DNA of 53,449 nucleotides from an uncultured Bacteroides sp. (GTDB lineage Bacteria > Bacteroidota > Bacteroidia > Bacteroidales > Bacteroidaceae). Below the pieces are notes generated by a model. The model saw only the letters and a list, made by a program, of their open reading frames with translations, was not told where the DNA came from and ran no database searches. The translations under genes and the position numbers were made by a program. Where the stretch lies: NCBI GenBank assembly GCA_900556845.1, contig USQO01000006.1, positions 1 to 53,449 of the forward strand, read 5' to 3'. Shown piece after piece: positions 23,668-32,335 of this stretch (positions within the stretch are counted from its first letter, which is position 1; each line of letters begins with the position of its first letter).

Positions 23668-24720
23668 TTAAGCTATCGTTACCATCGTTGCACCGAAACC
23701 ATATTCACGGAATGAAGCATCCTGACTTTGGTATGTTTTATATTTCCGCTTCAGTTCATCCAAAATGGCTTTACGCAATACGCCATCTCCTTTTCCATGA
23801 ATAAACACGATTTTCTGTCCCCGCTTACCTTTAAACTCTTCCAGTGTCTTACGGAATACATCCAACTGATAATTCAACATTTCGGCATTACTCATGCCTG
23901 TAGTATCATCCAGCAATTCGTGGATATGCAAGTCTACTTCCAGAATATTGTTCTTCATCTGCCGTTGCTGCTTGCGCTGAATCTTGGCAGGCAGTTCATC
24001 CTGATTCTTTTTCAATAAAGCTTCCTTGATATCATCGGCCGAAGCAAAAAACTCCTTTGATACTTCATCGCCTCTCACGATATCATAAACCAATGAAGGC
24101 ACTTCGAAGAAATCACTTGCCTGAAAAGTATGCAACTTATAGAATTTTACGGTATCAATGCGCAATTCCTTGCATACGGCAGGTTTCAGCAAGAAAGTCC
24201 GGTCATCCTTATAGGCCATCAGCTGCACAGCTACATGCTCCAATTCATTCAATGCACTTTTTTCGAATTCTTCCAGATGCATTTTCATGTTAGGCTTTAC
24301 TGTTCCCCGACTTCTTAAAGACCAGCTTTTACCCTCTGCCGAAAGATATACATAGTCGATAAAATAGTTGCTGTCGTTTATCAGATAAGCATCGAAGGCA
24401 GTCGACGAAATAGCCATTATATCCTGCGGAACAAAAGCCAGATAAACATTCAGAATATCATTTCCCCGAATCTCAGGTGCCCTGTAAGTAATCGGCTTTT
24501 CTTCTTCCGGTTCTTCATCCACGATTTCCGGTTCCGGCTTCTTCACACTTTTCAAGGGTATATTATAATCATCTGTCTGGATTACCACACATTCCCTAAT
24601 CAGCATGGGGATTTCAAACCCGTCTTCACCTTCCACCAAAGCTACATCTTTTCCTTGAAATCCTCTGACAATACCTCCTCCTACTTCACTGAGGAAACGA
24701 ACTTTATCACCTATTTTCAT
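23668..24720 (-). CDS. DUF2027/Smr-domain protein
   Basis: This 350-aa protein begins at MKIGDKVRFL (24720); upstream in-frame codons overlap the divergent queA gene. The N-terminal 60 residues resemble a KOW/SH3-like barrel (VRFLSEVGGGIVRGFQGKDVALVE). An acidic linker (PEPEIVDEEPEEEKP), the DUF2027 central domain and a C-terminal Smr domain follow. The Smr domain contains VDLHIHEL and the nuclease-type HGKGDGVLR motif. Smr domains nick branched DNA or cleave RNA at stalled ribosomes. The combination with DUF2027 is characteristic of Bacteroidota, and its target is unknown. The promoter overlaps that of queA (24743-24760). Confidence 0.88.
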   Translation of the reverse strand: MKIGDKVRFLSEVGGGIVRGFQGKDVALVEGEDGFEIPMLIRECVVIQTDDYNIPLKSVKKPEPEIVDEEPEEEKPITYRAPEIRGNDILNVYLAFVPQDIMAISSTAFDAYLINDSNYFIDYVYLSAEGKSWSLRSRGTVKPNMKMHLEEFEKSALNELEHVAVQLMAYKDDRTFLLKPAVCKELRIDTVKFYKLHTFQASDFFEVPSLVYDIVRGDEVSKEFFASADDIKEALLKKNQDELPAKIQRKQQRQMKNNILEVDLHIHELLDDTTGMSNAEMLNYQLDVFRKTLEEFKGKRGQKIVFIHGKGDGVLRKAILDELKRKYKTYQSQDASFREYGFGATMVTIA

Positions 24721-24742
24721 GATTATTCTTTTTTTGTTTAAG

Positions 24743-24760
24743 CAAATGTAACTACTTTTG
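24743..24760. promoter_or_regulatory. Back-to-back -7 elements of divergent Smr and queA genes
   Basis: CAAATGTA (24743-24750; TACATTTG on minus) serves the Smr gene. TACTTTTG (24753-24760) serves queA. They are only 2 bp apart, so the two polymerases cannot occupy both at once. Confidence 0.55.
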
Positions 24761-24782
24761 TCAAGATAAAGAAAAAAAAGCG

Positions 24783-26000
24783 ATGGAAGATACAAAGCAT
24801 ATCAAAATAAACGATTACAATTATCCGTTACCCGATGAACGGATTGCCAAATTTCCTCTTGCGCAGCGAGACCAGTCGAAACTGCTGATTTACAATCAGG
24901 GAGCAGTGAGCGAATCGATATTTCACAAATTGCCCGATTACATAGAACCCGGTACACTGATGATTTTCAACAATACCAAAGTCATTCAGGCCCGTCTGCA
25001 CTTCAGAAAAGAAACCGGGGCTTTGATTGAAATATTCTGTCTGGAACCTATCCAGCCCAACGACTATGTACTGAACTTCCAGCAAACCCGTCACAGTGCG
25101 TGGCTATGCATGGTAGGCAATCTGAAGAAATGGAAAGAAGGTGCACTGATCAAAGAAATGGAAGTAAAAGGACATACCATCCGACTCACTGCTACACGAG
25201 GCGAAAACAGAGGTACCAGCCACTGGATTGACTTTACATGGGATAATGAGCAAATCACCTTTGCAGATATTCTGGAAGTTTTCGGCGAATTACCCATCCC
25301 TCCTTACTTAAACAGAGAAACGCAAGAAAGTGACAAGAAAACCTATCAGACAGTATACTCCAAGATAAAAGGCTCTGTAGCAGCTCCTACTGCGGGACTG
25401 CACTTCACAGAAACAGTGCTTGATAATCTCCGAAATAAAGGAGTCGACCTTGAAGAAGTGACCCTACATGTAGGTGCAGGAACTTTCAAGCCGGTAAAAA
25501 GTGAAGAAATAGAAGGACATGAAATGCATACCGAATATATTTCGGTTCACCGTCAGACCATCGAAAAGCTGCTGGCACATCCGGGTAAGGTACTTGCCGT
25601 AGGTACAACTTCCGTGCGTACACTGGAAAGTCTTTATTATATCGGCACTACCCTGCTGGCACATCCCGATGCCAGTCAGGAAGAACTACACGTTCGCCAA
25701 TGGACACCTTACGAGTTGAAAGATGAACCTGACGCAACGACTGCACTTACTGCTATTTTGGAGTATATGCAGCGTAACCAGTTGGATGCCCTGCACACCA
25801 GTACGCAGATTATCATTGCTCCGGGTTATACCTATAAAATAGTCAACAGAATTATAACCAACTTCCACCAGCCTCAAAGTACACTCCTGTTACTGGTTTC
25901 AGCTTTCGTAAAGGGAGACTGGCGGAAAATTTACGATTATGCCCTGGCTCATGACTTCCGCTTCTTGAGCTATGGCGATTCATCACTGCTGATTCCTTAA
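24783..26000 (+). CDS. queA: S-adenosylmethionine:tRNA ribosyltransferase-isomerase
   Basis: This enzyme transfers and isomerises the ribosyl moiety of AdoMet onto preQ1-modified tRNA to give epoxyqueuosine, a step of queuosine synthesis at the wobble position. The 405-aa sequence has the QueA motifs DYNYPLPDERIAKFP, MIFNNTKVIQARL, GSVAAPTAGLHFTE (the most diagnostic), HVGAGTFKPVK and TNFHQPQSTLLLLVSAF. It is longer than the E. coli enzyme (356 aa) through insertions, one around residues 285-320. A NUDIX hydrolase gene follows after 12 bp. No other queuosine gene is in the window. Confidence 0.97.
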   Translation: MEDTKHIKINDYNYPLPDERIAKFPLAQRDQSKLLIYNQGAVSESIFHKLPDYIEPGTLMIFNNTKVIQARLHFRKETGALIEIFCLEPIQPNDYVLNFQQTRHSAWLCMVGNLKKWKEGALIKEMEVKGHTIRLTATRGENRGTSHWIDFTWDNEQITFADILEVFGELPIPPYLNRETQESDKKTYQTVYSKIKGSVAAPTAGLHFTETVLDNLRNKGVDLEEVTLHVGAGTFKPVKSEEIEGHEMHTEYISVHRQTIEKLLAHPGKVLAVGTTSVRTLESLYYIGTTLLAHPDASQEELHVRQWTPYELKDEPDATTALTAILEYMQRNQLDALHTSTQIIIAPGYTYKIVNRIITNFHQPQSTLLLLVSAFVKGDWRKIYDYALAHDFRFLSYGDSSLLIP

Positions 26001-26012
26001 AATTAACAAGTA

Positions 26013-26534
26013 ATGAAAGATAATAACGAAGAAATGTTTCCAGTTGTAGACGAAGACGGCAATATCACCGGAGCTGCAACTCGTGGCGAATGTCACAATG
26101 GTAGCAAGCTATTGCATCCAGTCGTTCATCTTCACGTATTCAACAGCAAAGGCGAACTTTACCTTCAAAAACGCCCCGACTGGAAAGACATACAACCAGG
26201 AAAATGGGATACTGCCGTAGGAGGCCACGTTGATTTGGGCGAGAGTGTTGAGATAGCGTTAAAGCGCGAAGTACAGGAAGAACTAGGCATTACCGAATTC
26301 GAGCCTCAGCGCCTGACGCACTATGTTTTCGAATCCGATCGAGAGAAAGAACTGGTATTCACCCATAAAACAATTTACGACGGAGAAATCTCTCCCAGTG
26401 AAGAAGTGGCAGAAGGACGCTTTTGGCGTATAGAGGATATTAAAGCTAACTTAGGGAAAGATGTTTTCACTCCCAATTTTGAAAACGAATTTCAGAAAGT
26501 TCTCATAAAGAATATTCAAACAAACGAAAATTAA
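26013..26534 (+). CDS. NUDIX hydrolase
   Basis: This 173-aa protein has a complete NUDIX box at 71-93 (GHVDLGESVE, then REVQEELGI), fitting GX5EX7REUXEEXGU. Members hydrolyse nucleoside diphosphates linked to other groups, or isomerise IPP. The flanking LHVFNSKGELYLQKR and KWDTAVGGH resemble the IDI/YfcD-like branch, but the isomerase-specific residues cannot be confirmed by eye. It is probably co-transcribed with queA. A terminator follows (26555-26596). Confidence 0.9.
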   Translation: MKDNNEEMFPVVDEDGNITGAATRGECHNGSKLLHPVVHLHVFNSKGELYLQKRPDWKDIQPGKWDTAVGGHVDLGESVEIALKREVQEELGITEFEPQRLTHYVFESDREKELVFTHKTIYDGEISPSEEVAEGRFWRIEDIKANLGKDVFTPNFENEFQKVLIKNIQTNEN

Positions 26535-26554
26535 AACACCCTTTAAAAGTCGAC

Positions 26555-26596
26555 AAGCCTATTTTTTTGATATAAATCAAGAATTAGGCTTTTTTT
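26555..26596 (+). terminator. Intrinsic terminator of the queA-NUDIX operon
   Basis: AAGCCTA plus TTTTTTTGAT (from 26555) pairs imperfectly with ATCAAGAATTAGGCTT, ending in a run of T (26590-26596). Confidence 0.75.
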
Positions 26597-26640
26597 AGTA
26601 AATTCTGCATCCCAATAGAATAACCAATCTATTTAAGCTG

Positions 26641-26648
26641 TAATTTTG
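26641..26648 (+). promoter_or_regulatory. -7 element before the 29-aa ORF
   Basis: TAATTTTG matches TAnnTTTG exactly, 28 nt before the ATG at 26677. No clear -33 TTTG is seen. Confidence 0.45.
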
Positions 26649-26676
26649 TGTCGTAAAACATAATATCACAAGGAAG

Positions 26677-26766
26677 ATGATTAAAAAAATGAAAAATTTC
26701 TTTGTCAGAACTCTCCAGCGCATGGGAGAAAACGAAATCCAGGCGTGGAAACTAAACGACAAATAA
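26677..26766 (+). CDS. 29-aa putative microprotein
   Basis: The ORF encodes a basic, amphipathic peptide (MIKKMKNFFVRTLQRMGE, then NEIQAWKLNDK). A good ribosome site AAGGAAG (26670-26676) directly precedes the ATG, a -7 promoter box lies upstream, and a terminator lies 68 bp downstream (26835-26870). This complete small transcription unit argues for a real gene or a dual-function RNA. I do not recognise the family. Confidence 0.5.
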   Translation: MIKKMKNFFVRTLQRMGENEIQAWKLNDK

Positions 26767-26834
26767 ATGAACAGAATACGAATACAGCTGTTTTAAGTAT
26801 TCCAAGGAAAAAAGAAAAGCAATGAAAATGGAGA

Positions 26835-26870
26835 AAAGGCTGCCCGACAAAACCATGTCAAGCAGCCTTT
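26835..26870. terminator. Bidirectional intrinsic terminator
   Basis: AAAGGCTGC (26835-26843) pairs with GCAGCCTTT (26862-26870), between the microprotein ORF and the convergent deaminase gene. Confidence 0.8.
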
Positions 26871-26876
26871 GTTGTT

Positions 26877-27344
26877 TTAGTAGCATACCTTATCATCCTT
26901 CTGTTCCCAATTTTGGAAAGCCTTGATAGCTTCATTGCCTAATAAATGCTCCGATGGCAGTTTCCGGTCTTCGAGCTTTAAATCCAATTCCTCATAAATA
27001 AAAGCATCATCAAACCCGATGGCAGCAGCATCATGCTTGGTATTTCCATAATAAATACGGTCCAGATGTGCCCAATAAATCGCCCCAAGACACATAGGAC
27101 AAGGTTCACAAGAAGTATAAATCTCACAACCACTCAAATCAAACGTTCCTAATGCTTTGGCAGCAGCCCTTATGGCACTTACCTCGGCATGGGCAGTCGG
27201 GTCACAGTTCGAAGTTACCCGATTCACTCCCGTAGCTATAATTTCACCATTGCGGGCAATGACAGCCCCAAAAGGTCCTCCACCTGCAGCTACATTCTCA
27301 ATAGAAAGCTCAATGGCTTTTCGCATCAAATCTTCTTTTGTCAT
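26877..27344 (-). CDS. Guanine deaminase-type nucleoside/nucleobase deaminase
   Basis: This 155-aa cytidine-deaminase-fold zinc enzyme starts at MTKEDLMRKAIE (27344). It has HAE (His52, Glu54 proton shuttle) and PCPMC (Cys82, Cys85) for zinc. The C-terminal tail after AIYWAHLDRIYYGNTKHDAA, with IGFDDAFIYEEL, resembles GuaD-type guanine deaminases more than TadA, which would carry a tRNA-binding basic tail. It would convert guanine to xanthine in purine salvage. A promoter lies at 27371-27401. Confidence 0.85.
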   Translation of the reverse strand: MTKEDLMRKAIELSIENVAAGGGPFGAVIARNGEIIATGVNRVTSNCDPTAHAEVSAIRAAAKALGTFDLSGCEIYTSCEPCPMCLGAIYWAHLDRIYYGNTKHDAAAIGFDDAFIYEELDLKLEDRKLPSEHLLGNEAIKAFQNWEQKDDKVCY

Positions 27345-27370
27345 AATCAAAAACAATAAAATCCGATATG

Positions 27371-27401
27371 CAAATATAAAGTTTCCGCCCTAAAAAACAA
27401 G
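27371..27401 (-). promoter_or_regulatory. Promoter of the guanine deaminase gene
   Basis: On the minus strand TATATTTG (27371-27378) is a perfect -7 and CTTG (27398-27401) a near -33, with a 19-nt spacer. Confidence 0.55.
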
Positions 27402-27431
27402 TTTAACCATCTTAATTAAACTATACACAAA

Positions 27432-27467
27432 AAAAGTCCTCCATACTTTTCAGTACAGAGGACTTTT
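27432..27467 (-). terminator. Terminator of the groES-groEL operon
   Basis: AAAAGTCCTC (27432-27441) pairs with GAGGACTTTT (27458-27467). It follows the groEL stop by about 25 bp and ends in a T-tract on the minus strand. Confidence 0.85.
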
Positions 27468-27491
27468 CTATGATTGCTTATGAAGCAGACA

Positions 27492-29129
27492 TTACATCAT
27501 GCCGCCCATACCGCCCATTCCCGGAGCAGCCATTGGCATTTCAGGTTTGTCTTCTTTCTTTTCTACAATTACACATTCAGTAGTAAGGAACATACCAGCA
27601 ATAGAAGCAGCGTTTTCCAATGCTACACGAGTAACTTTAGCAGGGTCTACTACACCGGCAGCATGCAAGTGTTCGTAAACATCAGTACGAGCATTGTAAC
27701 CGAAGTCACCTTCGCCTTCACGTACTTTCTGTACCACTACAGCACCTTCTTTACCCGCATTAGCTACAATCTGACGAAGCGGTTCTTCGATAGCACGCTT
27801 GATAATTTCGATACCGGTAGTTTCGTCAGCGTTGTCACCCTTCATACCTTCCAAAGCATCGATAGCACGGATGTAAGTTACACCACCACCCGGTACGATA
27901 CCTTCTTCGATAGCAGCACGAGTAGCACACAAAGCATCATCTACACGGTCTTTCTTTTCTTTCATTTCAACTTCGCTGGCAGCACCTACGTAAAGAACAG
28001 CTACACCACCTGACAATTTAGCCAGACGTTCCTGCAGTTTTTCTTTATCATAGTCAGAAGTAGAATTCTTGATTTCAGCCTTAATCTGGTTGATACGTTC
28101 CTGAATCAGTTCTTTCTGACCAGCACCGTTTACGATAGTTGTATTTTCCTTAGAAACTGTAATCTTATCGCAAGTACCCAACATTTCGAGTGTAGCCTGT
28201 TCCAGTTTCAAGCCTTTTTCTTCGCTGATTACGATACCGCCAGTCAGCACTGCGATGTCTTCCAACATTGCTTTACGACGGTCGCCGAAGCCCGGAGCTT
28301 TCACTGCACAAATCTTCAACTGACCACGCAGACGGTTAACTACCAAAGTAGTCAAAGCTTCGCTGTCTACATCTTCTGCAATAACCAGCAAAGGACGTCC
28401 GCTCTGAACAGCCGGTTCCAGGATAGGCAAGAAATCTTTCAGGTTAGAAATCTTCTTATCGTAAATCAATACATATGGATGTTCCATTACACATTCCATC
28501 TTTTCAGTATCTGTTACGAAGTAAGCCGACAAGTAACCACGATCGAACTGCATACCTTCTACTACACCGATTGTAGTGTCAGTACCTTTAGCTTCTTCGA
28601 TAGTGATAACACCGTCTTTAGAAACTTTGCGCATTGCATCTGCAATCAGTTTACCGATAACAGGGTCGTTGTTTGCAGAGATAGTAGCCACCTGTTCAAT
28701 CTTGTCGTAGTTATCGCCTACAGTTTCAGCCTGAGCTTTGATAGATTCTACTACTTTAGCCACAGCCTTGTCGATACCACGTTTCAAGTCCATTGGGTTT
28801 GCACCTGCAGTAACGTTCTTCAAACCAACACCAACGATAGCCTGAGCCAAAACAGTTGCAGTAGTTGTACCATCACCGGCATCATCGCCAGTTTTAGAAG
28901 CAACCGATTTAACCAACTGTGCACCTGTGTTCTGGAAAGCATCTGCCAATTCGATTTCTTTTGCTACAGTCACACCGTCTTTAGTGATGTGAGGAGCACC
29001 GAATTTCTTTTCGATGATAACATTGCGTCCTTTAGGGCCCAGTGTTACTTTCACTGCGTTAGCCAGTTCGTCTACACCTTTTTTCAACTGATCGCGAGCG
29101 TCGATGTTGAAGAGAATATCTTTTGCCAT
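27492..29129 (-). CDS. groL: Chaperonin GroEL (Hsp60)
   Basis: This 545-aa chaperonin forms the double heptameric ring that folds proteins with the GroES lid in the cytoplasm. It shows VTLGPKGRNVIIEKKFGAP, the ATPase segment GDGTTTATVLAQ, the apical region FDRGYLSAYFVT, and CATRAAIEEGIVPGGG near the C-terminus. It ends in the usual flexible Gly/Met tail (GMGGMGGMM). It lies 34 bp downstream of groES. No CIRCE-like inverted repeat was seen upstream of the operon. Confidence 0.99.
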   Translation of the reverse strand: MAKDILFNIDARDQLKKGVDELANAVKVTLGPKGRNVIIEKKFGAPHITKDGVTVAKEIELADAFQNTGAQLVKSVASKTGDDAGDGTTTATVLAQAIVGVGLKNVTAGANPMDLKRGIDKAVAKVVESIKAQAETVGDNYDKIEQVATISANNDPVIGKLIADAMRKVSKDGVITIEEAKGTDTTIGVVEGMQFDRGYLSAYFVTDTEKMECVMEHPYVLIYDKKISNLKDFLPILEPAVQSGRPLLVIAEDVDSEALTTLVVNRLRGQLKICAVKAPGFGDRRKAMLEDIAVLTGGIVISEEKGLKLEQATLEMLGTCDKITVSKENTTIVNGAGQKELIQERINQIKAEIKNSTSDYDKEKLQERLAKLSGGVAVLYVGAASEVEMKEKKDRVDDALCATRAAIEEGIVPGGGVTYIRAIDALEGMKGDNADETTGIEIIKRAIEEPLRQIVANAGKEGAVVVQKVREGEGDFGYNARTDVYEHLHAAGVVDPAKVTRVALENAASIAGMFLTTECVIVEKKEDKPEMPMAAPGMGGMGGMM

Positions 29130-29163
29130 AATTTTCTGAATCTTTAAATGTTAAACTAATCTA

Positions 29164-29436
29164 TTATCCAATTACTGCCAGAACGTCACTCTGACGCATC
29201 ATCAAGTATTTCTTGCCTTCGAATTCAATTTCTGTACCCGAATATTTCCCGTACAAAACTGTATCGCCTACTTTCAAGATCATTTCTTCGTCTTTAGTAC
29301 CATTGCCTACTGCAACAACTTCACCCTGCAACGGTTTTTCTTTTGCTGTATCAGGAATGATAATACCACCGATTGTTTTCTCTTCTGCAGGAGCCGGAAG
29401 AATCAAGACTCTGTCTGCTAATGGTTTAATGTTCAT
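29164..29436 (-). CDS. groS: Co-chaperonin GroES (Hsp10)
   Basis: This 90-aa protein is the heptameric lid of GroEL. It has the family start MNIKPLADRVLILP, the mobile loop around EEKTIGGIIIPDTAKEKP (19-36) with the Ile-Ile GroEL contact, and the end YLMMRQSDVLAVIG. It is the first gene of the groESL operon. The 399-bp region upstream (29437-29835), shared with the divergent outer-membrane receptor gene, is AT-rich. I see no perfect promoter, CIRCE element or RNA gene in it. Confidence 0.98.
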   Translation of the reverse strand: MNIKPLADRVLILPAPAEEKTIGGIIIPDTAKEKPLQGEVVAVGNGTKDEEMILKVGDTVLYGKYSGTEIEFEGKKYLMMRQSDVLAVIG

Positions 29437-29835
29437 AGTTCTTATTTTTTAGTTTTTTATTTCTATAATTGTTATTCAATGCCTCTACAGGCAAGCACTT
29501 ATCTTATTACCAAAACTGTGCCAAACAAAAAATATGCCATATTGACAGATAGTACATGACAAGAAATACATCTATGGCAGAAAAGTCTACTTTACCTTAT
29601 ATTATTCAACACATAAAATCCAAACAGTACTTTCATCAACTATCACAATCAAGTACCTGGCCAATCTATTAAAACTATTGACAATTTATCAATTTATATA
29701 AAGGAAAAAGAAAAAAGAAGCCACAAAAGACTGTTTTTCAGTAAATTGATGTATATTTAAAAGCAGATTTCAATAAAAATGTACAATTCAAAGCGTTATA
29801 ACTACTTTATCTAATTTATTAATAAAATCAGGGGT

Positions 29836-32313
29836 ATGCAGACAACACTATTCAAAGGCATCATTTGTTTTCTGTTATGCATCATGGGCATAAATGTTTA
29901 TGCACAGAAAACTACTTCTAACTACACAGTAAAAGGTGTGCTTGTTGATTCGCTTCTAAACGAAAGTGAACCCTATGCCACCATCCGGATTGTGAGCAAA
30001 AAAGCTCCGGATAAACCTGTAAAACTTGCTGTAACAGATGAAAACGGTAAGTTCAATGAAAAACTGAAAACTACCGGACAATATATCATCAGTTTTACCT
30101 CAATAGGAAAACTCACAGTATCCAGAGAATTCGAAATCAGCAATACAAATAAGAGTATAGATTTAGGAACTATTTTTACAGCAGAAGCCAGTGAAATGCT
30201 GAAAGGTGTGGAAGTCGTAGCGCAAAAGCCGCTGGTAAAAGCTGAGATAGACAAAATTTCCTACAGCATAGAAGACGACCCGGACTCGCAGACCAACACC
30301 ACACTGGAAATGCTGAAAAAAGTCCCGCTGGTAACCGTTGACGGGGAAGACAATATCCAAGTAAACGGCTCTAGCAATTTCAAAGTACACGTAAACGGAA
30401 AGCCCAATACTTTAATGAGCAACAATCCCAAAGAAGTATTGCGCAGCCTGCCTGCCAATTCTGTCAAGTCGATAGAAGTCATCACCGAACCGGGTGCCAA
30501 ATACGATGCAGAAGGAATCGGAGGAATCCTGAATATCATTACAACCGATACACGTATGCAAGGCTACAATGTTACTTTAGGAGCTAGAGGCAGTAATCAT
30601 GGTATCGGCGGATACGGATATGGAACTGTACAGGTAGGAAAATTTACCGTAAGCGGAAACTACTCGTATAACTATAATACATCGCCCAGAAGTTATTTTG
30701 ATTCCGGACGTGAGGATTTTACATCCGACGAGAACAAGTACCTCTCATCCGGAGGTTCCTCAAAAAGCAACGGCAACTTCCAATATGGCAATCTGGAAGG
30801 AAGCTACGAAATCGACACGCTGAATCTGATTACCTTCTCTGCCAACATGTTTGGAGGAAAATTCAAAAGTAACAGTGATTCATATAACCGGATGCTTTCG
30901 GCTGCCGAAGAATTATCCTATAAATATAATACCCGCAACCGTAGCACCAACAACTTTGGCAATGTAGGCATTAACTTTGACTATCAGCATTCTTTTAAAA
31001 GAAAAGGTGAATATCTCACAGTATCATACAAGTACAATGATTCTCCTGACGGAAATGAATCATCTACCGAATACCTTGATATAGTAGATGTTCCGTTTAC
31101 TTTGAACAATCAATACTTTGATAATGATGCTCATACAGCCGAGCACACCGGCCAGATAGACTATGTAAATCCAATCAACGAAAAGCATTACGTGGATGCA
31201 GGTATGAAGTACATCTACCGCCAGAATGCCAGCGACAGTAAATATTTCCTGCTCCAGCAGGATGGTTCCATGCAACAGGACAATACCCTGTCGGATAAAT
31301 TCGAACAGGGACAAAACATTCTGGCCGCATATGCAGACTATCAGCTTAAACTGAAAAAATTTGGCGTGAAAGCAGGCGTACGCTACGAACACACTTTTAT
31401 GGACGTGGCATACGATTTAAGACCGGAAAAGAATTTCAGCGCCGGCTTTGACGATGTTGTTCCTACAGCCAACATTTCGTATATGATTAATACAACGTCG
31501 TCCATACGTGCCAATTACAACATGCGTATCAACCGTCCGGGCATCTGGTATCTGAATCCGTTCCGCGATACCAGCAACCCGACTTCTGTCAGCTACGGTA
31601 ATCCGGATCTTGAAACAGAAAAAGCTCACATCCTAGGAATGACCTTCAGTTCCTTCTCTGCAAAATTCAGCCTGAATGCAGGTTTGAACTATACATTTAC
31701 AAACAACGGAATCGAGCGTTACTCGTTTATGAACGAAGGTATTCTGGAAAATACCTACCGCAATGCCGGAAAGAAACAAACCACCCGCCTGTCATTATGG
31801 ATGAACTGGAATCCGGGTAATACCACCCGTATTTCTATTAATGCAGCCGGCTCCTACTCCGACTTCAAGAGCGATTTGCTGAATACACATAATTCAGGAT
31901 TTAACGGAAGCTTATACGGTAACATCCAGCAAACCATTCCTTGGGATTTGCGCCTCAGCATGTATGGGGGTGGAAGTACTCCTTATATATCTTTGCAAGG
32001 CAAAGGTTCGTCATATTACTACTATGGCCTGAACTTGAGTCGCTCATTCCTGAAAGAAAAACGGCTGAATGTCTCCGTATATGCCAGCAATTTCTTTAAT
32101 AAATACAATACCTACAGCAACGAAACCGTCACAGAGACGTTCCGTTCCTGGAGTAACAACAAAAGCTATTCGCTGGGATATGGCGTAAGTATCAGCTGGC
32201 GCTTTGGCGAACTGAAGACACAGGTCAAAAAGACTGCGCGCAGCATCAACAACGATGATGTAAAGGCTGGAGAAGGCAGTTCTGGTGGTCAAAGCAGCGG
32301 TGGAGGAATGTAA
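29836..32313 (+). CDS. Outer-membrane beta-barrel receptor (TonB-dependent receptor-like, OMP_b-brl_3 type)
   Basis: This 825-aa outer-membrane protein has a signal peptide (MQTTLFKGIICFLLCIMGINVYA). A carboxypeptidase-regulatory-like beta-sandwich follows (about 28-115; YTVKGVLVDSLLNESEPYATI), then a plug-like domain (about 155-235, with LEMLKKVPLVTVDG and VEVITEPGAKYDAEG). The rest is a large beta-barrel of alternating aromatic strands. The C-terminus ends in a Gly/Ser-rich tail after the barrel (KAGEGSSGGQSSGGGM), not the usual terminal aromatic. No SusD partner or sigma/anti-sigma pair is adjacent, so the cargo is unknown. rmuC begins 22 bp downstream and may be co-transcribed. Confidence 0.9.
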   Translation: MQTTLFKGIICFLLCIMGINVYAQKTTSNYTVKGVLVDSLLNESEPYATIRIVSKKAPDKPVKLAVTDENGKFNEKLKTTGQYIISFTSIGKLTVSREFEISNTNKSIDLGTIFTAEASEMLKGVEVVAQKPLVKAEIDKISYSIEDDPDSQTNTTLEMLKKVPLVTVDGEDNIQVNGSSNFKVHVNGKPNTLMSNNPKEVLRSLPANSVKSIEVITEPGAKYDAEGIGGILNIITTDTRMQGYNVTLGARGSNHGIGGYGYGTVQVGKFTVSGNYSYNYNTSPRSYFDSGREDFTSDENKYLSSGGSSKSNGNFQYGNLEGSYEIDTLNLITFSANMFGGKFKSNSDSYNRMLSAAEELSYKYNTRNRSTNNFGNVGINFDYQHSFKRKGEYLTVSYKYNDSPDGNESSTEYLDIVDVPFTLNNQYFDNDAHTAEHTGQIDYVNPINEKHYVDAGMKYIYRQNASDSKYFLLQQDGSMQQDNTLSDKFEQGQNILAAYADYQLKLKKFGVKAGVRYEHTFMDVAYDLRPEKNFSAGFDDVVPTANISYMINTTSSIRANYNMRINRPGIWYLNPFRDTSNPTSVSYGNPDLETEKAHILGMTFSSFSAKFSLNAGLNYTFTNNGIERYSFMNEGILENTYRNAGKKQTTRLSLWMNWNPGNTTRISINAAGSYSDFKSDLLNTHNSGFNGSLYGNIQQTIPWDLRLSMYGGGSTPYISLQGKGSSYYYYGLNLSRSFLKEKRLNVSVYASNFFNKYNTYSNETVTETFRSWSNNKSYSLGYGVSISWRFGELKTQVKKTARSINNDDVKAGEGSSGGQSSGGGM

Positions 32314-32335
32314 CATCAATCATACAAATATAACT

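Noticed and set aside
28479..29147. 222-aa plus-strand frame opposite groEL
   Set aside because: Antisense of groEL; no domain and no ribosome site.
29574..29672. 32-aa ORF upstream of the outer-membrane receptor
   Set aside because: No ribosome site and no promoter box; low complexity. It is left as non-coding.
29437..29835. CIRCE or heat-shock operator upstream of groES
   Set aside because: No TTAGCACTC-N9-GAGTGCTAA-like repeat is present.
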